Shown piece by piece: positions 9,287 through 17,187 of a stretch of 64,000 bases of DNA; position 1 is the stretch's first letter; every line of letters begins with the position of its first letter. The DNA comes from an uncultured Peptococcaceae bacterium (GTDB lineage: Bacteria > Bacillota > Peptococcia > Peptococcales > Peptococcaceae). Location: contig URZX01000012.1 in the NCBI GenBank assembly GCA_900552455.1, positions 1 to 64,000 of the forward strand. The letters run 5' to 3'. Under the pieces are notes generated by a model. The model was not told the origin of the DNA. It ran no database searches and was given only the letters and a program-made list of their open reading frames with translations. The position numbers were made by a program, and so were the translations under genes.

Positions 9287-9892
9287 TCACAACGCCTCGG
9301 TGCGATAGGCGGTGTAGCCCTCGTATTCATAGCTGCGATCGATGCCCTTCATAAACAGCACGCGGTCTGCCACGCGATCTGTGAGCGCAGCGCCAAGGAG
9401 CATCTTGATCTCCGTGTCCCGCACCGGACTGCGCTCCATCGCCAGAAGATAATCCTCCTTATCCACCAGCGACCAATCCACAACCTTGCCCAGTGCCGCT
9501 CTGAGCATCTGATCCAGCCAGATGCGCATACTGCGACCGTTGCCTTCGCGGAACGGATGCGCCACGTTCATTTCCACATATTTTGCGACGATCTCGTCAA
9601 AATCATTCTGCGGCATGCGTTCGATCTCCGCCACAGCCGCTTCAAGATAAAGCGCCGATGCAAAACGAAAATGCCCCTTTGCGATATTCACTGTGCGCAA
9701 ATCTCCCGCAAAATCGTAAATATCCGCAAACAGCACGCGATGGATCTGCGCCAGCGCAGCAAACGTTCCCGGCGCCATTTGATCCAGCGCGCCGCTTTCA
9801 AAAAGCGCCAGCGCTTTCTGCTTGCTGATGCGTTCTTCTGCACGCGCCAGTTCCTGGGAATCGGTGATGCCAAGCTTATTTTCCAGCGTCAT
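9287..9892 (-). CDS. fic: Fic-domain protein adenylyltransferase with C-terminal self-inhibitory motif
   Basis: A 201-residue Fic enzyme, expected to transfer AMP from ATP to a target protein hydroxyl. The catalytic motif HPFREGNGR is at residues 112-120, with catalytic His112, and the IYDFAGDLR segment before it is also typical. Near the C-terminus, SYEYEG (187-192) matches the inhibitory pattern (S/T)xxxE(G/N). This places it with self-inhibited class III Fic proteins such as that of Neisseria, and no separate antitoxin gene lies beside it. The ATG has an AAGGAGG site. The gene is monocistronic. Its target is unknown. Confidence 0.92.
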   Translation of the reverse strand: MTLENKLGITDSQELARAEERISKQKALALFESGALDQMAPGTFAALAQIHRVLFADIYDFAGDLRTVNIAKGHFRFASALYLEAAVAEIERMPQNDFDEIVAKYVEMNVAHPFREGNGRSMRIWLDQMLRAALGKVVDWSLVDKEDYLLAMERSPVRDTEIKMLLGAALTDRVADRVLFMKGIDRSYEYEGYTAYRTEAL

Positions 9893-9916
9893 AGCGCACC
9901 TCCTTCTCGTACAGTC

Positions 9917-9925
9917 ATTATATCA
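9917..9925 (-). promoter_or_regulatory. Extended -10 promoter of fic
   Basis: TGATATAAT on the minus strand (an extended -10, with the core at 9917-9922), 25 nt before the start codon. No convincing -35 is visible. Confidence 0.5.
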
Positions 9926-9951
9926 CAGACGACACATAGCGTCCAAAATAA

Positions 9952-9989
9952 AACAGGCGCTCCGCGATTTTTTGAGCGGAGCGCCTGTT
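9952..9989 (-). terminator. Terminator after the formate/nitrite channel gene
   Basis: 14-bp arms AACAGGCGCTCCGC (9952-9965) and GCGGAGCGCCTGTT (9976-9989), with a U-rich tail in the minus direction. It begins 5 nt after the stop codon. Confidence 0.9.
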
Positions 9990-9994
9990 GCGCG

Positions 9995-10840
9995 TTATTT
10001 CGTATATTTCTTCAGTGCGAGATAGTAGAAACCAGCGAGCATGATGCTGCCGCCGATGATGTTGCCAATGGTGACAGGGAGAAGATTATCCACAAGGATG
10101 CTTGGGATATCCAGCCCATCCATCTGCGCCTGAGTGATGCCGAAAAGCTCAGTGGCTGCTGCAGCATAGTCGGGATTGCCCTTGGCAAGGAAACCGAGTG
10201 GCAGGTAGAACATATTGGCGACGCTGTGCTCGAAGCCACAGGCGACGAAGACCCAGATTGGGAAAAAGATGCCGGCGACTTTGCCGACGGTGTCCTTGGC
10301 GGTGGCGGCGAGGAAGACGGCGAGACAGACGAGGAAGTTGCACCAGATGCCGCTAAGGAGCGCGGGACCAAATCCGAGGCCGACTTTGCCGACGGCAGTT
10401 TTGATGGCGTAGGCGCCCATGCGCGCGCTGGAAAGATCGAGCTGGTTCATGGCGTAGACGGTGACTGCCAAGAGCACAGCGCCGATGGCATTGGCGATGG
10501 CAACATAGACGAGGTTTTTGGCGACGCCGCCGAAACCGATCCTGCCAGTCGGTATGCCGAGCACATTGAGACAGCTGCCGGTGAGTAGCTCGGAGCCTGT
10601 GAGCACGATGGAGATCAGCCCGACTGGGAAGATGGCGCCGCTGACGACGCGGCCGACGCTCATGTTGTCGATGGCGTGGCCTGCGATGAGCGCAGCGTCT
10701 GCCCCGAAGGAGATCATCAGCCCGGCCATGATGCCCAATAGCAGGGTTTTCATAAACGGATAGGTCACTTTGTTGATGCTGTTCTGCGTGAGGATGTCAA
10801 CAACCTCTGCAGGTGTGTTCAAACCTTGACTCATTGTCAT
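9995..10840 (-). CDS. Formate/nitrite transporter (FNT/FocA family)
   Basis: A 281-residue pentameric-type channel for formate, nitrite or a related small anion. Six membrane helices are visible. The first half has MSVGRVVSGAIFPVG and LTGSELLTG, and the second has NFLVCLAVFLA and CGFEHSVANMF, whose histidine is the conserved pore histidine. FocA, NirC and HSC-type members cannot be told apart from neighbours, because no formate or nitrite enzyme lies nearby. A TATAAT -10 (10882-10887 on the minus strand) lies about 40 nt upstream of the start, but its -35 is weak. A strong terminator follows the gene. Confidence 0.92.
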   Translation of the reverse strand: MTMSQGLNTPAEVVDILTQNSINKVTYPFMKTLLLGIMAGLMISFGADAALIAGHAIDNMSVGRVVSGAIFPVGLISIVLTGSELLTGSCLNVLGIPTGRIGFGGVAKNLVYVAIANAIGAVLLAVTVYAMNQLDLSSARMGAYAIKTAVGKVGLGFGPALLSGIWCNFLVCLAVFLAATAKDTVGKVAGIFFPIWVFVACGFEHSVANMFYLPLGFLAKGNPDYAAAATELFGITQAQMDGLDIPSILVDNLLPVTIGNIIGGSIMLAGFYYLALKKYTK

Positions 10841-10974
10841 CGCCCCTTTGTTAAAATTCAGAGTATTTTGTCATGGATTCCATTATAAAACATTTTCAGC
10901 GCTGGCGCTACCGACATTTTTAGCGAATTGTCCGCAGTCGATAAGCTTTGTTTATGGTGTGCGTTTCCAGCTGG

Positions 10975-11004
10975 TTGCCAGGCTGGTGGATTTTGTGGTA
11001 CAGT
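10975..11004 (+). promoter_or_regulatory. Probable promoter of the alpha/beta hydrolase gene
   Basis: TTGCCA (10975-10980), an 18-bp spacer and TACAGT (10999-11004), about 50 nt before the chosen start codon. The match is moderate. It argues against the longer reading frame that opens at 10928. Confidence 0.45.
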
Positions 11005-11053
11005 TTACTCAATAACGATTTTTCACGCTCTGTTCACGAAAGGACGACCATCT

Positions 11054-11977
11054 ATGTCAACAGAAACTTTTCTCTCCGCTGACCGCTGCACGGAGATTCA
11101 TTATCACGCCTGGCTGCCGGAAGGGACGCCGCGCGCGGTGCTGGTGCTTTTTCACGGGATGCTGGAGCACAGCGCCCGCTATGCGGAATTTGCTGCGGCG
11201 TTGAACGCGCAGAGATTTGCTGTCTACGCGCAGGACCATCTCGGTCACGGACGCAGCGTGCATCCAGAAAATCTGCACGGCCACTTCGCGGACTGCGGCG
11301 GCAATGGCTTTGTCATCCGCGACTGCCTGCATATGCTCGAACTGGCCCACGCCGCCCACCCAAAAGCGCCGCTCTTTCTCATGGGCCACAGCATGGGCTC
11401 GTTTCTGACCCGCCAGCTGCTGCACCAGTTCACCCTGCCGGCGCTTTCCGGTGTCATCCTCATGGGCAGCGGCCATCAGGCGCGCGCTGCTGTGCGCCTC
11501 GCCCATGCCGTCACCGGTGCCGTCGCCCGCCACAAAGGCACGCGCCACAAAAGCGACATTCTCTATAAACTCATCCTCGGCTCCAACAACCGTCGCTGCC
11601 ATCCACACCGCAGCAATTTTGACTGGCTCAGCCGCCTGCCGGAAAACGCCGACGCTTTCGCCGCCGACCCACTCATCGCCGACAATTTCACCGCCCAGGC
11701 ATATCACGACATGCTCGGCGGCATGCTCACCAACTACGACCCACGCCGCCTCACCACTATGGACACCAGCATACCGCTGCTCATCCTTTCCGGCGACGCC
11801 GACCCGATCGGCGAATACGGCAACGGTGTCAGCCGGCTTCTGAACACGTATCAGGCCCTCGGCTGCGACGACGTCAGCATGATCATCTACGAAGGCGCCC
11901 GCCACGAATTGCTCAACGAAACCAACAGCCGCCAGGTCACGGCAGACATCCTCGCCTGGATGAACGCCCACCTGTAA
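11054..11977 (+). CDS. Alpha/beta hydrolase, monoacylglycerol-lipase-like (serine hydrolase)
   Basis: A 307-residue serine hydrolase of the Hydrolase_4 type, which usually cleaves monoacylglycerols or other small esters. The nucleophile elbow GHSMGS places Ser113. The catalytic Asp is probably in LSGDADPIG and the His in YEGARHELL. The oxyanion segment is LFHGMLEHS. No signal peptide is visible, so it is probably cytosolic. The ATG at 11054 has a GAAAGGA site; an upstream in-frame extension to 10928 is rejected because it crosses the probable promoter. It is monocistronic. Confidence 0.85.
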   Translation: MSTETFLSADRCTEIHYHAWLPEGTPRAVLVLFHGMLEHSARYAEFAAALNAQRFAVYAQDHLGHGRSVHPENLHGHFADCGGNGFVIRDCLHMLELAHAAHPKAPLFLMGHSMGSFLTRQLLHQFTLPALSGVILMGSGHQARAAVRLAHAVTGAVARHKGTRHKSDILYKLILGSNNRRCHPHRSNFDWLSRLPENADAFAADPLIADNFTAQAYHDMLGGMLTNYDPRRLTTMDTSIPLLILSGDADPIGEYGNGVSRLLNTYQALGCDDVSMIIYEGARHELLNETNSRQVTADILAWMNAHL

Positions 11978-11982
11978 AAAAC

Positions 11983-12021
11983 AAGGCCCGGAATCTTCCA
12001 ATGCGGAAAATTCCGGGCCTT
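11983..12021. terminator. Bidirectional terminator between the hydrolase and the SLH amidohydrolase
   Basis: 12-bp arms AAGGCCCGGAAT (11983-11994) and ATTCCGGGCCTT (12010-12021) lie between two convergent genes. Confidence 0.8.
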
Positions 12022-12032
12022 GCTGTGTCTAG

Positions 12033-14669
12033 TTATCTTTCATAGACGACTTCGTCGTCGTTGATGGTCTGTTCGACAAATTCACCAGTCTGAGCCTCTT
12101 CCGGATCAAGGCCGAGGAATTCGTCAGTCAGAGGGTTGACATTAAGGATCGCAAAGTCGGCCTGCTTGCCAACACTGATGGAGCCTTTTTCGTCTTCATC
12201 AAACTGCTGCCAAGCGCTGTTGATGGTGACGCACTTCAGTGCTTCATAAGCGCTGATGCGTTCATCGCGCGTGTCGTGAGACTTGTTGCTCCAGTCGGTG
12301 ATGCGGCTGTCGCTGTCACTGGAACCATCCGCAGAGCCGCGACCGATCGGCTGACCGTCACGGGTGATGCGGGTGGCTGCATTGTAAACAGAGAAGAGCA
12401 TGTTTGGCGGCGCGATTGGCGAATCCTGATGCATGGTCATAACGATGCCATCAGACAGGGCCGTCCCCATTGGGCTGATGAGCTGACCGCGGTCAGGGCC
12501 CAGCGTTGAATAGAGATGGTAGTCGCCATAGTAGAACACATGGTCGGTGAAGAACGACAGGATCATGCCGAGATCGGCAGCTTCCTGCATCTGTGCATCG
12601 GTGATGGTCTGCGAATGAATGACGACCGGACGAATCTTGTCCGCCATAGCAGCAACAGCCGCGTCATCATTCACATCGACACCATTGTTGATCAGCGCCT
12701 GACGATAGCAGTCGATGAACTGCTGGATGGCGCCGGTACCATTGGCGTGAACATGGAAAGAAATCTCTTTGCTAACCAGATCAGTAAACTGAGCGGTCAG
12801 AGTCGCATCGTCGGTGCGCTGGCCTTCAGCCTGACCCCACCACCATGCAGTGCTTTCATCTTCATTGGTGAGCAGTGTTTCGTTCGCATCGCGGTAGTAA
12901 CCGCCGCCGGAGACAGTATCGCTGTCATCCTCAGCGAACCAGGCCGTTTTCCCCTGTGGCGAGCCGTCGCCAAAGAGCTTCACAGCACCATATTTGAGAC
13001 CAGTATCGTCGTAGGTTCTGTCGGCAGAAGCTTTAACGCCGTCAAGAGTGCTGCTTGCATCATAGCTCATCAGGCTGATGATGTCGATGATGCGTTCATC
13101 TTCAGAGATACCGTCCATCACTGCGGACTTGTCACCGCCGCCACCACCAGCGACAGCAGTGGCGATACCGTAGCTGGCGTAGACATCCATGGCATTTTCA
13201 AGCACGCCAGAGGAGCTTGCCGTTCTGTTGGTCGTCGGATTCCACAATGCACCGATCTGTGCCAGTGCATAGAAGCCGCCTTCACGAACTACACCAGTGT
13301 ATTCGCCGTTTTCGTCAACATCCCAGTTGACAGACGGATTGGCATACGCTGCCAGAGATTCATTTTCGGCAATAGCCTGTTCATAAAGTTCCATCCCGAG
13401 ACTGTTCACAACGCCAAGATGGCTGCTGGCGTGAATGTAGCAGATTGGGTATTCGGTCGAAATCTGGTCGAGCACTTCGCGGGTTGGCATCGCATATGGC
13501 GCCAGCCCCAGTTCTTCCCAACCATCTTTGAAGACCGTATTGTCAAAGCCATTGGTGACAAACCAGAACTTACCGCCCGGTTCGTTTGGACCATATTCGT
13601 CATCGTAGGTATGGTCGTTGACCCAGGCATCAAAATCCTGCTTGCCGATCTCAACGAGCGCTTCCAGACTGGTCACGCCGGATGATGGCGACGCATCTGC
13701 AAATTGATCCGTCATATCAATATGACCGTGCGCATCCACGAACGCTGGGATCATGGTTTCGCCGTTCAGGTCAACGTCTTCATATTCGAGGCCTGCGAGG
13801 GCTTCGGTGAGTTCTGCCACTTCTTCATCGGTGTAGGCAACTGCAAGAATGATACCATCGCCAGCGAGCACGGCTTTTGCATAGATTGGCTCGCCGTTTT
13901 CATCTTCGCCGACGTTTTCGTCAACGGTGATGATCTCGCCGTTGTGGTAGTAGCTCAGCTTCTCATAGCCGCTGAGATCGATCTCATCAGAAATTGTCGC
14001 GCCAGTGCGCTGCAGAATGGCTGCATATTGTGCGCGGGTGGCGTTGCCCTGTGGTGCGATGGTGGTATCGGTCATGCCGCTGATGACGCCATTTTCAAGC
14101 GCCCAGATCATAGCATTTTCTGCCCAATCAGAGACGGCATCTGCATCGGTGTATGCATCGAGCACGCTGCCATCACCAACGGACGTATCTTCGCCGTTCT
14201 TCTGCGCGAAACGCTGCATAAAAGCGACGAGCTGTTCACGGGTGACTGGGGTGTTAGGTTCAAATGTCGTGTCGCTCATACCAGCGACCATGCCATTGTC
14301 CGCACCCCAGGCGACGGCAGCTGTGTACCATTCACCGTCTGGCACGTCGGTGAAAGCGGTTTCGCCGTCACTGGCTGGTGCGCCGCTCTGACGCCACATA
14401 ACGGTGACGACCATAGCACGTGTTACATTTTGTTCCGGTCCGAACTGGTCATCGGCAACGCCAACGAGCAGACCGTTATCGGTGACATAATCAACTGCAT
14501 CCTTATACCAGGCATCCTGAGCTACGTCTGCGTAGCCAGCCCCTGACGACGCTGTGTTTTCCGCGGCAAATCCAGCTGCCGGGGTCAGTGTAAAGAGCAT
14601 TGCGAACACCATAAGGATGCTCAGCGCTCTACGGCTGCGTCGTCTGTTCTTTTTTGATTGGCGGTTCAT
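12033..14669 (-). CDS. Surface-anchored amidohydrolase with three N-terminal SLH domains
   Basis: An 878-residue exported protein. The signal peptide is about residues 1-36 (basic start, hydrophobic core, TPAAGFAAE end). Three S-layer homology domains at about 46-93, 106-153 and 170-218 should bind secondary cell-wall polymer. The rest is a metal-dependent amidohydrolase of the YtcJ/Amidohydro_3 type. It shows FVDAHGHI (about 310-317), KLFGDGSPQGKT, HVHANGTGA, TMHQDSPIAPP and a closing GKQADFAILNVNPL. The substrate is unknown, though family members hydrolyse amides of small molecules. The ATG at 14669 with an AAGGAGG site is chosen; the frame extends upstream to 14819, but that overlaps the promoter. 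It is preceded by a roughly 140-nt leader. Confidence 0.9.
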   Translation of the reverse strand: MNRQSKKNRRRSRRALSILMVFAMLFTLTPAAGFAAENTASSGAGYADVAQDAWYKDAVDYVTDNGLLVGVADDQFGPEQNVTRAMVVTVMWRQSGAPASDGETAFTDVPDGEWYTAAVAWGADNGMVAGMSDTTFEPNTPVTREQLVAFMQRFAQKNGEDTSVGDGSVLDAYTDADAVSDWAENAMIWALENGVISGMTDTTIAPQGNATRAQYAAILQRTGATISDEIDLSGYEKLSYYHNGEIITVDENVGEDENGEPIYAKAVLAGDGIILAVAYTDEEVAELTEALAGLEYEDVDLNGETMIPAFVDAHGHIDMTDQFADASPSSGVTSLEALVEIGKQDFDAWVNDHTYDDEYGPNEPGGKFWFVTNGFDNTVFKDGWEELGLAPYAMPTREVLDQISTEYPICYIHASSHLGVVNSLGMELYEQAIAENESLAAYANPSVNWDVDENGEYTGVVREGGFYALAQIGALWNPTTNRTASSSGVLENAMDVYASYGIATAVAGGGGGDKSAVMDGISEDERIIDIISLMSYDASSTLDGVKASADRTYDDTGLKYGAVKLFGDGSPQGKTAWFAEDDSDTVSGGGYYRDANETLLTNEDESTAWWWGQAEGQRTDDATLTAQFTDLVSKEISFHVHANGTGAIQQFIDCYRQALINNGVDVNDDAAVAAMADKIRPVVIHSQTITDAQMQEAADLGMILSFFTDHVFYYGDYHLYSTLGPDRGQLISPMGTALSDGIVMTMHQDSPIAPPNMLFSVYNAATRITRDGQPIGRGSADGSSDSDSRITDWSNKSHDTRDERISAYEALKCVTINSAWQQFDEDEKGSISVGKQADFAILNVNPLTDEFLGLDPEEAQTGEFVEQTINDDEVVYER

Positions 14670-14812
14670 AATTACCCTCCTTATCGATGGTCCTTTATTG
14701 CAAATGGTCGTTCGGAACGGCTCTCCTTTACGCGATCCTCCTCTGCTGTTTTTGCTCCGATCGGCCGTATGACACGCACGCATTTCATAGCATTTGCTTA
14801 TCCGTTCAATTA
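14670..14812 (-). promoter_or_regulatory. Long 5' leader of the SLH amidohydrolase mRNA
   Basis: About 140 nt lie between the promoter and the start codon. Arms at 14791-14797 (GCAAATG in the RNA) and 14700-14706 (CATTTGC) can close a large structure over most of the leader. A small CGTT/AACG hairpin (14709-14719) lies inside. No known riboswitch class was recognised. Confidence 0.4.
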
Positions 14813-14818
14813 TCACCA

Positions 14819-14847
14819 ATTATACCAGTACGCTGTCACGCCGTCAA
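14819..14847 (-). promoter_or_regulatory. Promoter of the SLH amidohydrolase
   Basis: Minus strand: TTGACG (14842-14847), a 17-bp spacer and TATAAT (14819-14824). A near-consensus housekeeping promoter. Confidence 0.85.
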
Positions 14848-14932
14848 TTAATATTCTGAACATTTCACCATTAAATATTCGCATGAACAAGTCCCTACAT
14901 CCACAAAAATAAATATATTGCACGGCAATGAA

Positions 14933-14962
14933 AAAGGACCACGCTGTTCGGTGTGGTCCTTT
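14933..14962 (-). terminator. Terminator of ung
   Basis: Arms AAAGGACCAC (14933-14942) and GTGGTCCTTT (14953-14962) with a U-run on the minus strand, 4 nt after the ung stop. Confidence 0.85.
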
Positions 14963-14965
14963 TGC

Positions 14966-15637
14966 TTACAAGCGGCACCAGTCGATGGGATCGAGTCCGT
15001 CCTGGATAAGATAGGCGTTGGCACGGGAGAATGGACGGCTGCCGAAAAATCCGCGGCTGGCAGAAAGCGGGCTTGGGTGCGGGCTTTTGATGATATGGTG
15101 ACGGTGTGTGTCGATGAGAGCAACTTTGCTTTGCGCGTGCGCACCCCAGAGGATGAATACCATGGGTGTCTGGCGCGCGGAAAGCTTGGCGATGATGGCG
15201 TCGGTGAGGGTTTCCCAGCCGTGGCCGGCGTGGCTCTTTGGGCGTCCCTGGGCGACGGTGAGGGTGGTGTTCAAGAGGAGCACACCCTGCTCAGCCCAGC
15301 CGAGGAGACAGCCGTGGTTTGGACGTGCGCAGCCGATGTCGCTCTCCATTTCTTTGAAAATATTCAAAAGCGATGGCGGCGGCTGCACACCGGGACGCAC
15401 GGAAAAGCTGAGTCCGTGGGCCTGCCCTGGCCCGTGATAAGGATCCTGGCCAAGGATGACGACTTTTGTGGACGCATACGGGGTAACACGCAAGGCGTTG
15501 TAGATGTCTTCCATTGGTGGGTAGACGCGCTCGCTTGCATAAGCGTGCTTGAGAAATTCCCGCAGCTCTTTGTAGTAGGGCTTCTCAAATTCTTCGTCGA
15601 GCACTTCTGCCCAATCGTTCTGCAAAAAATGAACCAT
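14966..15637 (-). CDS. ung: Uracil-DNA glycosylase (family 1)
   Basis: A 223-residue base-excision repair enzyme that removes uracil from DNA. The catalytic water-activating motif GQDPYHGP is at about 63-70, with Asp65. The uracil pocket segment LLLNTTLTV and the leucine-loop motif [10 protein letters not shown] near the C-terminus are intact. The length is normal for the family. The gene is monocistronic, with its own promoter and terminator. Confidence 0.97.
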   Translation of the reverse strand: MVHFLQNDWAEVLDEEFEKPYYKELREFLKHAYASERVYPPMEDIYNALRVTPYASTKVVILGQDPYHGPGQAHGLSFSVRPGVQPPPSLLNIFKEMESDIGCARPNHGCLLGWAEQGVLLLNTTLTVAQGRPKSHAGHGWETLTDAIIAKLSARQTPMVFILWGAHAQSKVALIDTHRHHIIKSPHPSPLSASRGFFGSRPFSRANAYLIQDGLDPIDWCRL

Positions 15638-15668
15638 TGTGTTTCACTTCCTTGTTTTATCTCCTTCT

Positions 15669-15697
15669 ATTGTGCCACGAACAGGCGCGCTTGTCAC
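15669..15697 (-). promoter_or_regulatory. Probable promoter of ung
   Basis: Minus strand: GTGACA (15692-15697), a 17-bp spacer and CACAAT (15669-15674), 31 nt before the start codon. Confidence 0.5.
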
Positions 15698-15700
15698 GCA

Positions 15701-15735
15701 TAAAAAAGCACGTCCATCCTGACGGACGGACGTGC
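15701..15735 (-). terminator. Terminator of the nuo operon
   Basis: Arms GCACGTCC (15708-15715) and GGACGTGC (15728-15735), with six U in the minus direction, 13 nt after nuoN. Confidence 0.85.
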
Positions 15736-15747
15736 CTGGTACACATC

Positions 15748-17187
15748 TTAGAAGAGCAGCAGGGTGCTGAGGGCATTGGTGCCAGCTTCGATCATTGGAT
15801 CGAAGAACAGCCCCATGGCGATGCTCATGATCATGCAGACGGCGAGGGCGATCTTGATTCCGATCGGGGTCTTGATCTTGGTCATGTCCGCGTCTTCTGG
15901 CACCGGCGCGAAATAGCATTCGCGGACGAGGCGCAGATAGTAGTAAACGGAGACCATGCTGAACAAGAGGGCGATGATAGAAAGGATCAGGTAGCCGCTC
16001 TGAATGGTGGATGTGAAGATGATGAATTTCCCAATGAACCCACCGGTAGGTGGCAGACCGCCGAGGGAGATCATGAAGATGAAGAGCCCTGCAGCGATGA
16101 GTGGAGAGCGCTTGCTCATACCAACGTATTTCTTCATATCAGTGGTTCCGCTGGCGATCTCGACGTTGGAAGCTGCGATGAAGGCACCGATGTTGGCAAA
16201 GGCGTAAGCTGCTACGTAGAAGCAGATGGCGACGATGCCGAGGGTGTTCGCTGCGGCGACGGCGAGGAGCAGATAACCGACCTGCGCGATGGAGGAGTAT
16301 GCGAGCATACGCTTGATATCGCGCTGTGGGATAGCGACGAGGTTCCCGAAGATGATGGAGAGCATCGCGAGAGCGAGGATCACATCAAGCCAGGAATCGC
16401 CGTAGTAGTTGAAGTAGTTGAAGAGCAGGCGGCAGAGCACGCCAAGGGTGGCGACTTTCGCACCGACGGCGAGGAAGCCGGCAACTGGCGTTGGTGCGCC
16501 CTGATAAATGTCTGGCGCCCACATATGGAATGGGACGGCGCTGAGTTTATAAGCAAACCCGGCGAGGAAGAACAGAACGCCGACGACCATGAATGCGGTG
16601 TGAGAGAAGGCGTAGATGTTCATGGACATTTCCAGGAGCACGGTGGTGCCCATGAAGCCGTAGATCAGGGAAATACCATAGAGCATGACTGCGGAGCTGA
16701 GTCCGGAGAGCACGAGGTATTTGATCGCTGCTTCAGAGGAAAGTGCATTGCGGCGAACGATACCGATGAGCACGATGAAGCTCATGGTCATCAGCTCGAG
16801 GCCGACGTACAAGGTGATGAGATCACCGGCTGCGGTGAAGACCATCATCCCGAGTGTGGCGAAAACGAGCAGGATGTAGTATTCTGCTTCGCTGTAGCCT
16901 TTGCGCTTCACGTAATCGGTGGAGCAGAGGGAGATGAGCACGGCGCAGACGAGGATCAGTTCTTTGAAGAAGAGGCTGTAACTATCGGTATAGTACATGC
17001 CATTGAATACGATGCCGACTTCCGGCGGATAGATGATGCCGACGACGCCGATGACGACGAGGCCGAGCACAGTGATCCATCCATATGGAAGGGTTGCCCC
17101 TTTTTTGGCGATGAGTTTAGCCAGAAGAAGGATCAATCCAAGGCCGAATACCAACAATTCCATTGTAATCGCTTGAAAGGTCAGCAT
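15748..17187 (-). CDS. nuoN: NADH-quinone oxidoreductase subunit N
   Basis: A 479-residue antiporter-like membrane subunit of complex I with about 14 helices. Lysines and glutamates of the proton-channel family are visible, for example VGLELMTMSF and YKLSAVPFHMWAPDIYQG. It is the last gene of the nuo operon, and its ATG overlaps the nuoM stop as TAATG. A terminator follows. Confidence 0.96.
   Translation of the reverse strand: MLTFQAITMELLVFGLGLILLLAKLIAKKGATLPYGWITVLGLVVIGVVGIIYPPEVGIVFNGMYYTDSYSLFFKELILVCAVLISLCSTDYVKRKGYSEAEYYILLVFATLGMMVFTAAGDLITLYVGLELMTMSFIVLIGIVRRNALSSEAAIKYLVLSGLSSAVMLYGISLIYGFMGTTVLLEMSMNIYAFSHTAFMVVGVLFFLAGFAYKLSAVPFHMWAPDIYQGAPTPVAGFLAVGAKVATLGVLCRLLFNYFNYYGDSWLDVILALAMLSIIFGNLVAIPQRDIKRMLAYSSIAQVGYLLLAVAAANTLGIVAICFYVAAYAFANIGAFIAASNVEIASGTTDMKKYVGMSKRSPLIAAGLFIFMISLGGLPPTGGFIGKFIIFTSTIQSGYLILSIIALLFSMVSVYYYLRLVRECYFAPVPEDADMTKIKTPIGIKIALAVCMIMSIAMGLFFDPMIEAGTNALSTLLLF

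Noticed and set aside
12033..14819. Longer start for the SLH amidohydrolase at 14819
   Set aside because: It overlaps the promoter -10 and has no signal peptide at its N-terminus. The ATG at 14669 starts directly with one.
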